Shown here: piece by piece, positions 27,202-35,296 of the stretch
How the letters are laid out: every line of letters begins with the position of its first letter
Numbering within the stretch: the stretch's first letter is position 1
NCBI RefSeq assembly: GCF_019602855.1
Contig: NZ_CP080769.1
Coordinates: 620,001 to 684,000, forward strand
Reading direction: 5' to 3'
Length of the DNA stretch: 64,000 bases
DNA from: Cupriavidus pinatubonensis
GTDB lineage: Bacteria > Pseudomonadota > Gammaproteobacteria > Burkholderiales > Burkholderiaceae
Program-made: the position numbers and the translations under genes
Notes under the pieces: generated by a model
What the model was told of the DNA's origin: nothing
The model's database searches: none
What the model saw: only the letters and a program-made list of their open reading frames with translations

Positions 27202-28356
27202 TCACACAATGGCGCCGGCCGCGCGCAATGCCGCAATGTCAGGTGAGCTGAAGCCCCAGTCGCCTAGCACCACGTCGGTATGCTCGCCGGGGCGGGCTGG
27301 CGAATTCTGGATCGCGCCGGGCGTGCGGCTGAAGCGCGGGGCGGGCGCAGGCTGCACGACACCGTCCCGCTCGACGAACGTCCCGCGCGCCCGCAGATGC
27401 GGATGGCCGGGCGCCTCCGCCAGCGACATGACCGGCGCGAAGCAGACCTCCCGTCCTTCGGCCAGCGCACACCATTCGTCGCGCGTACGCGTGCGGAAGA
27501 TTTCCGCGAATCTCGCCTGCACCTCCGGCCAGCGCGAACGGTCGTGCTGGTCCGGCATCTCCGCCTCGTCCAGCCCGAGCACTTCTAGCGTCTGGCGCCA
27601 GAAGCGCGCCTCGTTGGACCCCACGCTGATCCAGCGGCCGTCCTGCGTCTCGTAGACGTTGTACCAGGGCGCGCCCGAATCGAGCCGGTTGGTGCCGCGC
27701 TCGTCCTTCCAGTAGCCGCTGGCGAACATGCCGTAGAAGAGCGTCATGAGCGAGGCGGAGCCGTCGACCATCGCGGCGTCCACCACCTGGCCCTTGCCCG
27801 AGCGCCGGCTTTCAAGGATGGCCGACACTACGCCGAGCGCCAGGTACAGCGAGCCGCCGCCGAGGTCCCCCGCCAGATTGAGCGGAATCACCGGCGGGCC
27901 GCCGGCGGTGCCGACCGCGTGCAGCACGCCGGTCAGCGAGATGTAGTTGATGTCATGGCCGGGCGCATGAGCAAGCGGCCCGTCCTGGCCCCACCCTGTC
28001 ATGCGGCCGTAGACCAGCGCGGGGTTCGCCGCGAGGCAGTTCTCGGGTCCGAGCCCCAGTTTCTCGGCGACGCCCGGCCGGAACCCCTCGACCAGCGCGT
28101 CGGCCTGGCCGACGAGCTTCAGCACCGCGTCCTTCGCTTCGGCTTTCTTCAGGTCGAGTGCGGCGCTGCGCCGGCTGCGGTTGAGCAGGTTGAAGCGCGG
28201 ATCGCCGGGCTGCCCGCCGTCGTGGCCGGGCGGACGGTCGATGCGGATGATGTCCGCGCCGAGATCCGCAAGCAGCATGCAGCAGAACGGCACGGGCCCT
28301 ATGCCGCCCAGCTCCACGATCCTGACGCCCGCGAGCGGGCCCTGGGTTTTGCGCAT
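27202..28356 (-). CDS. Alpha-methylacyl-CoA racemase (CaiB/BaiF fold)
   Basis: A 384-residue protein of the CoA-transferase III fold with the racemase catalytic pair: His134 in GHDINYISLTGVLHAVG and Asp164 in LNLAGDLGGGSLYLALG. The 2-methylacyl-CoA racemases MCR and AMACR use His and Asp at these places. It interconverts (2R)- and (2S)-methylacyl-CoA thioesters so that acyl-CoA dehydrogenase can act. The frame is open to 28464, but the ATG at 28356 with GGAG in front is the start; the extra part crosses a terminator hairpin. It follows the seven-gene degradation operon in the same direction and converges with the SDR gene. Confidence 0.9.
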   Translation of the reverse strand: MRKTQGPLAGVRIVELGGIGPVPFCCMLLADLGADIIRIDRPPGHDGGQPGDPRFNLLNRSRRSAALDLKKAEAKDAVLKLVGQADALVEGFRPGVAEKLGLGPENCLAANPALVYGRMTGWGQDGPLAHAPGHDINYISLTGVLHAVGTAGGPPVIPLNLAGDLGGGSLYLALGVVSAILESRRSGKGQVVDAAMVDGSASLMTLFYGMFASGYWKDERGTNRLDSGAPWYNVYETQDGRWISVGSNEARFWRQTLEVLGLDEAEMPDQHDRSRWPEVQARFAEIFRTRTRDEWCALAEGREVCFAPVMSLAEAPGHPHLRARGTFVERDGVVQPAPAPRFSRTPGAIQNSPARPGEHTDVVLGDWGFSSPDIAALRAAGAIV

Positions 28357-28382
28357 CGTATTGGTCTCCTCAAGCGTTGAAA

Positions 28383-28406
28383 ACCCGGCTCGCGGACGAG
28401 CCGGGT
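28383..28406 (-). terminator. Rho-independent terminator-like hairpin
   Basis: A perfect 10-base stem (ACCCGGCTCG / CGAGCCGGGT) with a 4-base loop, followed on the minus strand by TTTTC. It lies between the CoA-transferase gene ending at 28484 and the racemase start at 28356, so it should stop or attenuate transcription between them. Confidence 0.65.
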
Positions 28407-28483
28407 CTACCTCGCGTACCGCGCCGCCTCTTCGGGTAGCCACGGTCACCGTGTCGACAGTCATGGCGGTCTAGCCGCCGCGT

Positions 28484-29689
28484 CTACTCCGCGATCCTCG
28501 CGTCGAGCACGGCCTCGCCGCCCGACGGCTCCGCCTCGCGCCGGCCGCGCCGCGACGTCATCAGCCTGTCAAGGTCCGCATTGTCCTCGCCGACGTCGCG
28601 TGCCGCCGACAGCGGTCCCGGCCGCCTGCCGTTGAACAGCAGCGGCAGCCCGACCAGCGCGAGATCGTCCGCGGACGGCTTGCCGATGATGCCCAGCGCC
28701 CGTGTCTGCTCATGGTTGACCAGTTCGCTGGTGGTCTGCACCGGCGCGCACGGCAGGCCGGCGGCGCCGAGCACTTCCTGCCAGTGCGTGCGTGGATGTT
28801 CGGCAAGCCGCCCGCCTATCAGGGCATCGATCTGCGCGCGGTGGCGCAGGCGCGCATCGTTGGTGGCAAAGCGCGGGTCGGTGGCCCACTCCGGCCGGTC
28901 CAGCGCGGCACACAGGCGCGCGAAGAGCCGGTCGTTGGCGCAACTGACCACCAGATGGCCATCAGCCGTGTCGTACGCGCGGTGCGGCACGATGAAGCCG
29001 ACGCCCGAGCCATGCCGGCCACCCGTGTCACCGTCGGCGTTGTAGTTGGCAATGCCCACTGTCATCCAGGCGATGGCCGTCTCCAGCAGCGAACTGTTGA
29101 CCGTCGCTCCCACGTGCTTGCGCTGCCGCCGGCACAGCGCGGCGAGGATGCCGATGACGGCCCACATGCCGGCGCCGAAGTCGACGATCGACACGCCGGC
29201 GCGCACCGGCGCCTGTCCGTCCTCACCCGTCACGCTCATGATGCCGGCGAAGGCTTGCATCAGCGGATCGTAGCCTGGCGCCTGGTTCAGCGGACCGGCG
29301 TGGCCGAACGCGCCCACCTCGCAGCAGACCAGTTCGGGCTTGGTCACGCGCAGGCTGTCTGGGTCCAGTCCGTATTGCGCGGCCGAGCCCGGACGCAGGT
29401 TGTGGAAGAAGACGTCGGCGTGCTCGGCGATGAGCCGATGCAGCGTGGCAAGGTCGTCCGGGTCCTTGATGTCGAGGCTGATGAAGCGCTTGCCCTGGTT
29501 GATTGCATGGAAGGCGGCACCGCTACCCTTCCACTTGCTCGGTCCCCATCCGCGCGCCGAATCGCCGGTGGGACGTTCGATCTTCCACACATCGGCGCCC
29601 AGCGCCGCAAGGATCTGGCCGGCGAACGGCGCCGAGGCGCTGTCGCTCAGTTCCACGACCACCACGCCATCGAGAGGAAGGTCACGCAT
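28484..29689 (-). CDS. CaiB/BaiF family class III CoA-transferase
   Basis: A 401-residue class III CoA-transferase: VVELSDSASAPFAGQILAAL, GADVWKIERPTGD, and SIVDFGAGMWAVIGILAAL with the nucleophilic Asp. Residues 380-401 form a charged tail unlike the rest of the family. The ATG at 29689 is 6 bases after the stop of the Bug gene; last gene of the operon before the terminator. It probably links uptake by the Bug receptor to CoA activation. Confidence 0.88.
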   Translation of the reverse strand: MRDLPLDGVVVVELSDSASAPFAGQILAALGADVWKIERPTGDSARGWGPSKWKGSGAAFHAINQGKRFISLDIKDPDDLATLHRLIAEHADVFFHNLRPGSAAQYGLDPDSLRVTKPELVCCEVGAFGHAGPLNQAPGYDPLMQAFAGIMSVTGEDGQAPVRAGVSIVDFGAGMWAVIGILAALCRRQRKHVGATVNSSLLETAIAWMTVGIANYNADGDTGGRHGSGVGFIVPHRAYDTADGHLVVSCANDRLFARLCAALDRPEWATDPRFATNDARLRHRAQIDALIGGRLAEHPRTHWQEVLGAAGLPCAPVQTTSELVNHEQTRALGIIGKPSADDLALVGLPLLFNGRRPGPLSAARDVGEDNADLDRLMTSRRGRREAEPSGGEAVLDARIAE

Positions 29690-29695
29690 GGCTGC

Positions 29696-30718
29696 TTACT
29701 CCGGCTTGTAGTTGAGTTCGGCGAAGAGGCCTTTCCATACCGCGACCTCTTCGTTCAGTTGTTGGGCAAACGCGCCCGGCGACGACGCCACCATGCTGCC
29801 GCTCAGGCGCGACTCCACCAGGCTCCTGAACTGCGTGTCCGCCGACAGCGTCCGGAGATCGCGCGCGATCCGGTCCACCAGGGCCGGCGGCGTGGACTTC
29901 GGCACGAACATGCCGGCCCACAGCAGCGGCAGGTAGCCCTTGTAACCCACGGCCTCCGACAGCGTCGGCACGTTGGGCAGGTCCGCATACCGCTCGGCGC
30001 TGATGGCGGCCATCGGCCGCAGCTTGCCCGCCTCCATCTGCGACTTCATCGAGCTTGGCGTGTTCACGAGGAACTGCGCATCGTCGCGCATCACCGCCAT
30101 GTTCATCGCCGTCACGCTGTTGAAGTCGAGCGGTGCGTACTTCATGCCGAGCGACTTGTTCAGCAGCGCCATCGTCAGGTTGAAGATCGACGTGCGCCCG
30201 GTGCCCGCGAAGAACAGGCCATTCGGATCGCGCCGGCTCAGGTCGACCAGCCCACGCATGGTCTTCGCCTTGCCGGCAGTGCCGTCGTTGGCGGCGACCA
30301 CAAGCTGGTAGTTGATGACCTTGTACACCGGGACCAGGTCGGTCGTCGGGTCGAACTTCAGGTTCTTGGTAGTGAACTTCGGCAGGATCGAGCTTTGCGT
30401 ACCCAGCAGCAGCGTATGCCCGTCAGTGGCGTTCACCACGTATTCGGTACCAATCACACCGCCTGCGCCAGGCCGGTTCTCCACGATCACCGGCTGCTTC
30501 CACATGCCTTCGAGCCGTTGCGCCAGCAGGCGCGCGAGTAAGTCGCCGCTGGAGCCGGCGGCCAGCGGAATGACGATGCGCACGGGGCGCGTCGGCCACG
30601 GTTCGGCCGCCGCCAGTGCCAGCCCGGGCAGCAGCATCGCCGCACAGCCGGCCGCGCAGGCGGCGCCCGCCGTGCGTAGCCAGCGCCGCCGGCGATCCCG
30701 TTCACGGGGGTCGGTCAT
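29696..30718 (-). CDS. Bug-family periplasmic substrate-binding protein (TctC-like)
   Basis: A 340-residue TctC-type receptor with a twin-arginine-like N-terminus (RDRRRRWLRTAGAACAAG) and hydrophobic segment ending in ALAAA. The family motifs IVIPLAAGSSGDLLARLLAQ and VIVENRPGAGGVIGTEYVV are clear. It should capture a carboxylate in the periplasm. It lies inside the CoA-thioester degradation operon, with no TctAB genes nearby. The polyarginine start suggests Tat export, but this is only inferred. Confidence 0.9.
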   Translation of the reverse strand: MTDPRERDRRRRWLRTAGAACAAGCAAMLLPGLALAAAEPWPTRPVRIVIPLAAGSSGDLLARLLAQRLEGMWKQPVIVENRPGAGGVIGTEYVVNATDGHTLLLGTQSSILPKFTTKNLKFDPTTDLVPVYKVINYQLVVAANDGTAGKAKTMRGLVDLSRRDPNGLFFAGTGRTSIFNLTMALLNKSLGMKYAPLDFNSVTAMNMAVMRDDAQFLVNTPSSMKSQMEAGKLRPMAAISAERYADLPNVPTLSEAVGYKGYLPLLWAGMFVPKSTPPALVDRIARDLRTLSADTQFRSLVESRLSGSMVASSPGAFAQQLNEEVAVWKGLFAELNYKPE

Positions 30719-30772
30719 GGGTCTCCTCCTTATGTCTCTTTATACATGTCTTGCCGGATGGCCGGCGAAGCG

Positions 30773-31189
30773 TCAGGCTGCAGCGAAGACCGGCAGGCGC
30801 TGCCCGCCCCGCTCGATTAGCCGCGCCGTCATGCGCGCGCCGATGTGCAGCGTTTCGGGCACTCCCTCGATCTGCGCGAACAGGTGGTAGCCCTCGTCCA
30901 TCTCCACGAAGCCCACCGTGTACGGGGCAATCGAAGCAAACGCCGGCGTGGGCCCGCGCATCACGGTGCTGAACGAGTACAGCGTGCCGGTGCCTTTTGC
31001 TTCCTGCCACACGAGCCCCTCGCCATCGTCCGCCTCGCAATGGGGGCAGAACGAATGTGCGGGCCATACGGCTTCGCCGCAACTGGTACACCGCTGGTAC
31101 TTCAACTGCCCCGCCGCGAGCCCTTCCCAGTAGGGTTGGGCGTCGAGCAGCGCGTAAGGCTGTGGCCAGCCGTCTTTGGTCTGGATCAT
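30773..31189 (-). CDS. Zn-ribbon OB-fold protein (DUF35), thiolase partner
   Basis: A 138-residue protein with a rubredoxin-like zinc ribbon (Cys34, Cys37, Cys48, Cys51) followed by an OB-fold (GTGTLYSFSTVMRGPTPAFA). DUF35 proteins form complexes with thiolase-like or HMG-CoA-synthase-like enzymes and bind the CoA end of the substrate; ChsH2 does this for the aldolase Ltp2. ATG at 31189, 13 bases after the stop of the thiolase gene, supporting a complex. The frame runs on to 31471 but overlaps the thiolase. Confidence 0.88.
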   Translation of the reverse strand: MIQTKDGWPQPYALLDAQPYWEGLAAGQLKYQRCTSCGEAVWPAHSFCPHCEADDGEGLVWQEAKGTGTLYSFSTVMRGPTPAFASIAPYTVGFVEMDEGYHLFAQIEGVPETLHIGARMTARLIERGGQRLPVFAAA

Positions 31190-31202
31190 CACGTGCTCCC
31201 GT

Positions 31203-32420
31203 TCAGGTTGTCGATGACAGCAGCACCACGCTGCCGGCCGCCAGCATGCCGCCCGCACCCTGCACGAGCACGGTCTTCGGCCTGCGCTGCGGCGCCGCGC
31301 CCAGCGGCTGGCCGCGCAACTGCCGCACGGCTTCGACGAGGCTGTCCATGTTGCAGGAAATGCCCGGCTGGCCGAACGACAGCCAGCCGCCATTGGTATC
31401 GGTCGGCAGGTCGCCGTCGATGCCGGTGCGGCCTTCGCGGTACAAGTCGATTCCGCGGCCCTTCTTTGCAAACCCCAGGTCCTCCATGACGATGGGCCCC
31501 ATGTGCGCGAAGTTCACGGAGATCTGCGCCATGTCGATATCCGCGCGCGACAAACCGGACATGCCGAACGCCTGGTTCGCCGCGGCGGCCGTGGCCGTGT
31601 GGGTCAGGTTGGGCATGGGTCCGAGTTCGGGGAACCGGCACGCGCGCATGTTCATGCGGTCCGTCAGGTATTCGTGCGTCGTGGCAGACCCGTAGCCGAG
31701 CAGGTAGACCGGATCGGCGTGCATCGCCCGCGCCCGTTCCGGCGACGTGACCACCAGCGCACCGCCGGTGCCGCCGCCCCACGTCGAGCACATCCACCGC
31801 CGCAGCGGACTGGCGACGTAGGGCGACGCCAGCACCGTCTCGCGGTCCACTTCCCCGAAGCGCGCCTTGGCCGCGTGCGGATGGTGAATGCCCCAGCGCT
31901 GGTTCGACACCGCCACGTCGGCCAGATCGGCCTCGGTCAGGCCGTACTCGTGCAGATACCGGCAGGCGGCCTGCCCGTACAGCGCCGGGATGATGGGCCC
32001 GTACGGCACTTCGAACTGCGGATCGGCGTCGGCTTCGGCGCCCATGGCGACGGCGTCGACGAACAGCTCCGTCGCATCGCTCTGCAGGCACAGCACGTAC
32101 TCGGCCTGCCCGGCCGCGATCATCTCCGCGGCCACCGCCAGCGTCGCCGTGAGGCCGGCCCCGTGCATCGTGATCTCGGTGGTGCGCTTCACCGGCATCT
32201 GCATGTGCGAGATGAAGATGTTGCTCCACTGCGAGCGCTTGTCGGCCCACGGCGAGCGGCCCGTGTAGACCGCGTCGACCTGCTCCTTGCGGATGCCCGC
32301 GTCACGCAGCGCGCGCCGCGTGGCTTCGGCCGCAAGCTGAAGGGGGTCCTTGCGATTCTGCCGGGAGGCGTAGGCGTCCCCCATCCCGACAATCGCGGCG
32401 ACTGGCTTCGTCGACATCAT
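31203..32420 (-). CDS. Thiolase-fold protein lacking the nucleophilic Cys (Ltp2/SCPx-like)
   Basis: A 405-residue protein of the SCPx/lipid-transfer thiolase subfamily (VDAVYTGRSP, LLGYGSATTHEYLTDRMNM, DIDMAQISVNFAHMGPIVME, GQPGISCNMDSLVEAVRQLR). Where thiolases have the acyl-accepting Cys, the sequence is ITMHGAGLTAT (His86-Gly87), so it cannot form the usual acyl-enzyme. In Ltp2 of steroid side-chain degradation the same loss goes with retro-aldol cleavage in a complex with a DUF35 protein, and a DUF35 gene follows here directly. A retro-aldolase role is an inference. A CoA-independent or scaffolding role is possible. Confidence 0.85.
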   Translation of the reverse strand: MMSTKPVAAIVGMGDAYASRQNRKDPLQLAAEATRRALRDAGIRKEQVDAVYTGRSPWADKRSQWSNIFISHMQMPVKRTTEITMHGAGLTATLAVAAEMIAAGQAEYVLCLQSDATELFVDAVAMGAEADADPQFEVPYGPIIPALYGQAACRYLHEYGLTEADLADVAVSNQRWGIHHPHAAKARFGEVDRETVLASPYVASPLRRWMCSTWGGGTGGALVVTSPERARAMHADPVYLLGYGSATTHEYLTDRMNMRACRFPELGPMPNLTHTATAAAANQAFGMSGLSRADIDMAQISVNFAHMGPIVMEDLGFAKKGRGIDLYREGRTGIDGDLPTDTNGGWLSFGQPGISCNMDSLVEAVRQLRGQPLGAAPQRRPKTVLVQGAGGMLAAGSVVLLSSTT

Positions 32421-32427
32421 GCCGCCC

Positions 32428-32943
32428 TCAGGCCGCCTTCAGTTCGGGCAGCGACGACGCGATCAGCGCGTCGAGGTCCTCGCGCTTGCGCAGCATCAGC
32501 AGGCTCCATTCGCCCTGCTGGAGCAGGTCGCCATTCTGGTTGATCGCGCTGATGCGGAACTTGATCACGCCGTACTTCTCGTCCTTCTCCTTCTTTCCGA
32601 TGACCTCGCATACCGCGTAGATGGTGTCGTTGATGTACACCGGGTTGCGGAAACGCATGTTGTCGATGCCATAGTTGGCCTGGATGCCGAGGCCGAACTG
32701 GATCAGGCCGGTGACGATGGAATACGTCAGCGAGCCCTGCACCAGCCGCTGGCCGAAGCGGGTCTTCGACGCGTAGTGCGTGTTGGAGTGGATCTCGATC
32801 CAGTTGCCGGTCAGCGCGCAGTAGTTGACCACGTCGGCCTCGGTGACGGTGCGCCCGCCCGAGCGGAACACCTGGCCGATCTCCAGTTCGTCATACGTCT
32901 GGTCGATGCGGTTGTTGATGATGCGCTTGCTCGTGTCGCTCAT
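32428..32943 (-). CDS. MaoC-family (R)-specific enoyl-CoA hydratase-like protein
   Basis: A 171-residue hot-dog-fold protein of the MaoC type. The hydratase segment ALTGNWIEIHSNTHYASKTR and FGQRLVQGSLTYSIVTGLIQ is recognisable; the Asp of the usual D-x-N-P-x-H motif is replaced (N-W-I-E-I-H), with Glu and His as candidate catalytic residues. It should hydrate the enoyl-CoA formed by the neighbouring dehydrogenase to give the beta-hydroxyacyl-CoA that a retro-aldolase would cleave. Close spacing on both sides (7 and 26 bases). Confidence 0.85.
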   Translation of the reverse strand: MSDTSKRIINNRIDQTYDELEIGQVFRSGGRTVTEADVVNYCALTGNWIEIHSNTHYASKTRFGQRLVQGSLTYSIVTGLIQFGLGIQANYGIDNMRFRNPVYINDTIYAVCEVIGKKEKDEKYGVIKFRISAINQNGDLLQQGEWSLLMLRKREDLDALIASSLPELKAA

Positions 32944-32969
32944 GTCTTTCTCCTTCTATGTCGTCTGGT

Positions 32970-34118
32970 TCAGCCGATCCGCATCGACTTGGCGATGATG
33001 GTCTTCTGGATCTGCGAGGTGCCGCCGCCGATGGTCGACTGCACGCTTTCGCGCAGGTAGCGCTCCATGTCGGCTTCGGGCAGGTTGGCGTAGCCGCCGA
33101 GCACCTGCATGCCCGTCAGCGCGCACTGCTTCAGCGTTTCGGAGCCGTACAGCTTGGCCATCGACACCTCGCGGCTGCACGGCACGTCGGCCGCCGCCAT
33201 CTGCGCAGCGCGGTAGCACAGCAGGCGCGCGGCATCCACTTCGGTCTGGCGGTCCGCCAGCATGTGCTTGAGCACCTGGAAGTCCCACAACTGCTTGCCG
33301 AACTGGATGCGCTCGTGGGCGTACTGCGTGGCCTTCGACACTGCCGTCTGCGCGTTGCCGACATAGGCAGCGGCCACCGCGCAGCGCTCCAGTTCAAGGT
33401 GCTTGGTGATGATTTCCCAGCCCTGGCCTTCCTCGCCCAGCAGGGCGTCGGCCGGCACGCGGACTTCATCGAGGAAGATCTCGGTGGTGCCCGTGGCGTG
33501 GCGCGACAGCGTCGGCAGCTTGTTGATGACCAGGCCCGGCGTGGTATTCGGGATGAGCAGCACCGACAGGCCGCCGTGCTTGTTGTCGGCATCGGTGCGC
33601 ACCAGCATGGCAATGACCGTGTCCTTCGCCGCAGCGCCGCTGCACCACAGCTTCTGGCCCGAGACGATCCAGTCGCCGTTCTCGTCGCGGCGGGCGCGGG
33701 TCTTGGTGTTCGAGGCGTCGGAGCCGGCGTCGGGCTCGGAGATCGACACCGAGAAGCGGATCTTGCCGTCGATAAACGGCTTGATGTACTTGTCCTTCTG
33801 CGCGGCGGTGCCGTACTTCCCGATGTTCATCGCCGTGAAGGTCGGCACCAGTACCGCGGCCGCGAAGTCGAAGCCGAACTTGCCAAGGCCCTCGGCCATC
33901 AGCGTGTAGTCGAAGATGTCGCCGCCCGCGCCGCCCTCTTCCTCGCTGAACAGCAGGCCCAGCCAGCCCTGCTTCGCGATCTTGTCGTAGGCCTCGTACG
34001 GATAGTCGCGGTTCTGGTCGCACTTGCGTACGTATTCGACCGTGACCTCGTTATCCATGAAGCGGTTCACGGTGTCGAGCCAGAGGGCCTGCGATTCGTT
34101 CAGGAAGTTCGGTTGCAC
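32970..34118 (-). CDS. Acyl-CoA dehydrogenase
   Basis: A 382-residue flavoprotein, full length. SVSISEPDAGSDASNTKTRA and LWCSGAAAKD contact FAD and substrate; RIQFGKQLWDFQVLKHMLAD is the dimer helix. At the C-terminal base position the motif reads IGGGTSQIQ instead of YEGT, so the catalytic Glu must come from elsewhere, as in isovaleryl-type or several actinobacterial FadE enzymes. The GTG start at 34118 has GGAGAG ahead. It introduces the double bond in the first step of the operon's pathway. The promoter is copy C of the second family. Confidence 0.9.
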   Translation of the reverse strand: MQPNFLNESQALWLDTVNRFMDNEVTVEYVRKCDQNRDYPYEAYDKIAKQGWLGLLFSEEEGGAGGDIFDYTLMAEGLGKFGFDFAAAVLVPTFTAMNIGKYGTAAQKDKYIKPFIDGKIRFSVSISEPDAGSDASNTKTRARRDENGDWIVSGQKLWCSGAAAKDTVIAMLVRTDADNKHGGLSVLLIPNTTPGLVINKLPTLSRHATGTTEIFLDEVRVPADALLGEEGQGWEIITKHLELERCAVAAAYVGNAQTAVSKATQYAHERIQFGKQLWDFQVLKHMLADRQTEVDAARLLCYRAAQMAAADVPCSREVSMAKLYGSETLKQCALTGMQVLGGYANLPEADMERYLRESVQSTIGGGTSQIQKTIIAKSMRIG

Positions 34119-34173
34119 TTCGTCTCTCCGTTGTTGGGTTGCGCCGGCTTGCCTTGGTGCGGCGCGTGTTGGA

Positions 34174-34220
34174 AGAGTAGAGTCGTGTCACCTTGAGGCC
34201 AACTGGCCATTTTTGAAGCG
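34174..34220 (-). promoter_or_regulatory. Second-family promoter element, copy C
   Basis: On the minus strand CGCTTCAAAAATGGCCAG runs into a TTGGCC -35 (34202-34197), then exactly 17 bases, then TACTCT (34179-34174). Predicted start near 34167, about 50 bases ahead of the acyl-CoA dehydrogenase GTG. Confidence 0.6.
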
Positions 34221-34339
34221 GCGCTTCGGTGCGGTCGAAGCGGCCGCTGGGGGCCCTTGTCAGCGATGTGCGCGATTCGGGCCAGGGGTCGGGCAGGAAT
34301 TTGTGCTTAAGGTATAACAAGTCGCCAAGGAGCATGTTC

Positions 34340-34614
34340 TGCGGGTGGATAACCCATGCGACCGCGAGGGCAGCTTCGATCCCATCCTGATTCGCAAGCC
34401 CGAGTTCATTAGTTCGGTGACCGATGCGGTCATGAATGAGGTCACTGCCGGGCAGGCCCACCCTCTGGAGGTGATGTACCCGGTGATGTTCTTCGACGCG
34501 CTGCGGGTCACCACTCAGGCGACCGACGCGCGCCGGGCCAAACTGCTTGAAGATGGTGAATCGCGGGACGCGCTCATTGAGCTCTTGCCTAGGTTGGGGT
34601 GCGTGCCGCCCTAG
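34340..34614 (+). pseudogene. IS256-family transposase remnant
   Basis: The frame from about 34340 reads VDNPCDREGSFDPILIRK (compare tPRDRdGSFePqlv.k of IS256 transposases) and continues after an internal loss with FISSVTDAVMNEVTAGQAHP and LEVMYPVMFFDALRV, the region just before the first catalytic Asp. Beyond about 34510 similarity ends, although the frame stays open to 34614. The catalytic C-terminus is missing. It marks the left edge of the 34.6-39.5 kb cassette, whose genes differ in theme from the CoA-thioester operon beside it. Confidence 0.7.
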
Positions 34615-35272
34615 CCAGTTGATGGATTTCCGCGCTTTCGGCGATGTGTGTGCCATCGCCGTGTCGCGCGGCTTCCAGCATGGCCTGACCCATGCGCTCC
34701 GTGTCGAGGATTGTCCCAGGCATCAGCCTTCGCAGAAGCGCGAACGCCCACCCGAACCAGATGTAGAGCAACCGCAGCATCCGAGTCCTAGACCTCTCCC
34801 CATGCATCGGGACAATGAAGCCGGGCCGGAACAGGTATACACCGCGAAAGCCCAGTCGCCGCAAGGAGTTTTCGGTCTTGCCCTTGACGCGTGCCCACAT
34901 CACAGGCCCTTGCTCGGTGGTATCGGTGCCGCCGCCGGAAACGTAAACGAAAAGCATGTCCGGATTGCGTCGCACCAATGCCCGCCCTGCAGCCAAGGGT
35001 AGGTCGTGGTTGATGCGGACGAAGCCTGCTTCGTCCGTCTCGCTGGTAGACACCCCCAGGGAGAAGAAGCAGGCATCGTATCCAGCGAGCTGGTCCTCCA
35101 CGCCGCTATAGTCAAACAGGTCTGCTTGCACAAGTTGGCGCAGCTTGGGGTGATCCAGACTAAGCCGGCTACGTCCGACCACGAGCACGGCCTGCACATC
35201 CGGTGCCTGCAGGCATTCCCTCAATACCCCCTGCCCCACCATGCCCGAAGCACCAAAGATGATGACCTTCAT
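34589..35272 (-). CDS. NAD(P)-binding oxidoreductase (TIP30/HTATIP2-like atypical SDR)
   Basis: A 227-residue atypical SDR with the N-terminal GASGMVGQG nucleotide motif and a YVSGGGTDTTE segment at the position of the catalytic Ser. The C-terminal MLRLLYIWFGWAFALLRRLM is amphipathic to hydrophobic. The ATG at 35272 is preferred over the frame's ATG at 35290. Third gene of a small minus-strand operon with another NAD(P)-binding protein and a hydrolase, divergent from a LysR gene. Activity unknown. Its stop lies 26 bases inside the open frame of the transposase remnant. Confidence 0.75.
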   Translation of the reverse strand: MKVIIFGASGMVGQGVLRECLQAPDVQAVLVVGRSRLSLDHPKLRQLVQADLFDYSGVEDQLAGYDACFFSLGVSTSETDEAGFVRINHDLPLAAGRALVRRNPDMLFVYVSGGGTDTTEQGPVMWARVKGKTENSLRRLGFRGVYLFRPGFIVPMHGERSRTRMLRLLYIWFGWAFALLRRLMPGTILDTERMGQAMLEAARHGDGTHIAESAEIHQLARAARTPT

Positions 35273-35296
35273 GCAACTTGCTCCACTCATCTACGT

